33,351 bases of DNA from Clostridiales bacterium (GTDB taxonomy: Bacteria > Bacillota > Clostridia > Oscillospirales > CAG-272), in the NCBI GenBank assembly GCA_003522145.1, contig DPGD01000057.1, positions 715 to 34,065 on the forward strand, read 5' to 3'. The notes below the pieces were generated by a model. It was not told the origin of the DNA. It did not search any database and saw nothing but the letters and a program-made list of their open reading frames with translations. Of the stretch, positions 33,245-33,351 are shown one piece after another; the stretch's first letter is position 1; each line of letters starts with the position of its first letter. Position numbers and translations under genes: made by a program.

Positions 33245-33351
33245 CCAACAAAAGATAAAAACGAAAATGATTTGAGAATCTTGCTTGGAGAGAATAATTT
33301 GCAGGAAAATGAAGCGCAAACGCCGCAGGCAATTGCACTTGCAAAACTGCA
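33245..33351 (+). other. Unidentified sequence fused to trpB, runs off the window
   Basis: After the trpB break, one plus-strand frame stays open to the window edge and reads K-D-K-N-E-N-D-L-R-I-L-L-G, then E-N-N-L-Q-E-N-E-A-Q-T-P-Q-A-I-A-L-A-K-L. I do not recognise it. It is not trpB or trpA. It could be the interior of another gene joined here. Confidence 0.5.

Noticed and set aside
1..33351. CRISPR arrays, complete insertion sequences, tRNA or rRNA genes
   Set aside because: I saw no regularly spaced direct repeats, no complete transposase and no tRNA or rRNA sequence; the only mobile-element trace is the short recombinase-like fragment at 31481-31651.

Overview
The window looks like a stretch of a Bacillota (Clostridia) chromosome, probably an anaerobic gut-type organism. 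Support comes from consensus sigma-A promoters with 17-base spacers, strong AGGAGG-type ribosome binding sites, a tryptophan T-box, TmcAL, a single long HPF, surface proteins with Clostridia-type tails, and oxygen-sensitive indolepyruvate:ferredoxin oxidoreductase. Both ends cut through genes (rpsI on the left, foreign-looking sequence fused to trpB on the right), so the window may be a whole contig.

Layout. 1-818: rplM-rpsI ribosomal operon on the minus strand behind a consensus promoter. 1-2 kb: a beta-helix-type lipoprotein on the minus strand. 2.2-2.8 kb: hibernation factor hpf. 2.8-3.6 kb: about 830 bases without a gene, including a promoter and a long structured leader. 3.6-10 kb: a NahK-like N-acetylhexosamine kinase followed by two large surface proteins. 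The first (1119 residues) has a tyrosine-heptad helix plus a segment with proline at every third residue, recalling the stalk of streptococcal antigen I/II. 10.1-11.2 kb: tmcAL. 11.45-19.3 kb: one long operon for a sodium:solute symporter, an acyl-CoA synthetase, IorA, IorB, PaaK and a double-ACT protein. A roughly 240-base leader precedes it, ending in an intrinsic terminator with a mutually exclusive upstream pairing partner; I read it as an unassigned riboswitch candidate. 19.6-27.2 kb: rpoBC on the minus strand, with two consensus promoters and no rplJL in front. 27.7-29.5 kb: a tetR gene with a probable operator, overlapping a cation:proton antiporter gene that carries a frameshift. 29.6-33.35 kb: a Trp T-box driving a damaged trp operon: trpE with two frameshifts, trpG cut after about eight codons, an inverted fragment of a serine-recombinase-like gene, trpD absent, trpC lacking its N-terminus, trpF apparently intact, and trpB cut to about one third.

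How the parts work together. The central operon can be read as aromatic (or other aryl) acid metabolism: import by the symporter, oxidative decarboxylation of aryl-pyruvates to aryl-acetyl-CoA with reduced ferredoxin by IorAB, CoA-ligase chemistry by PaaK and the second synthetase, and sensing by the ACT protein and the leader RNA. The trp segment is either a decayed tryptophan locus or an assembly chimera at a contig end; the sequence alone cannot separate these. The leads most worth following are the leader RNA before the symporter operon and the stalk-like surface protein.
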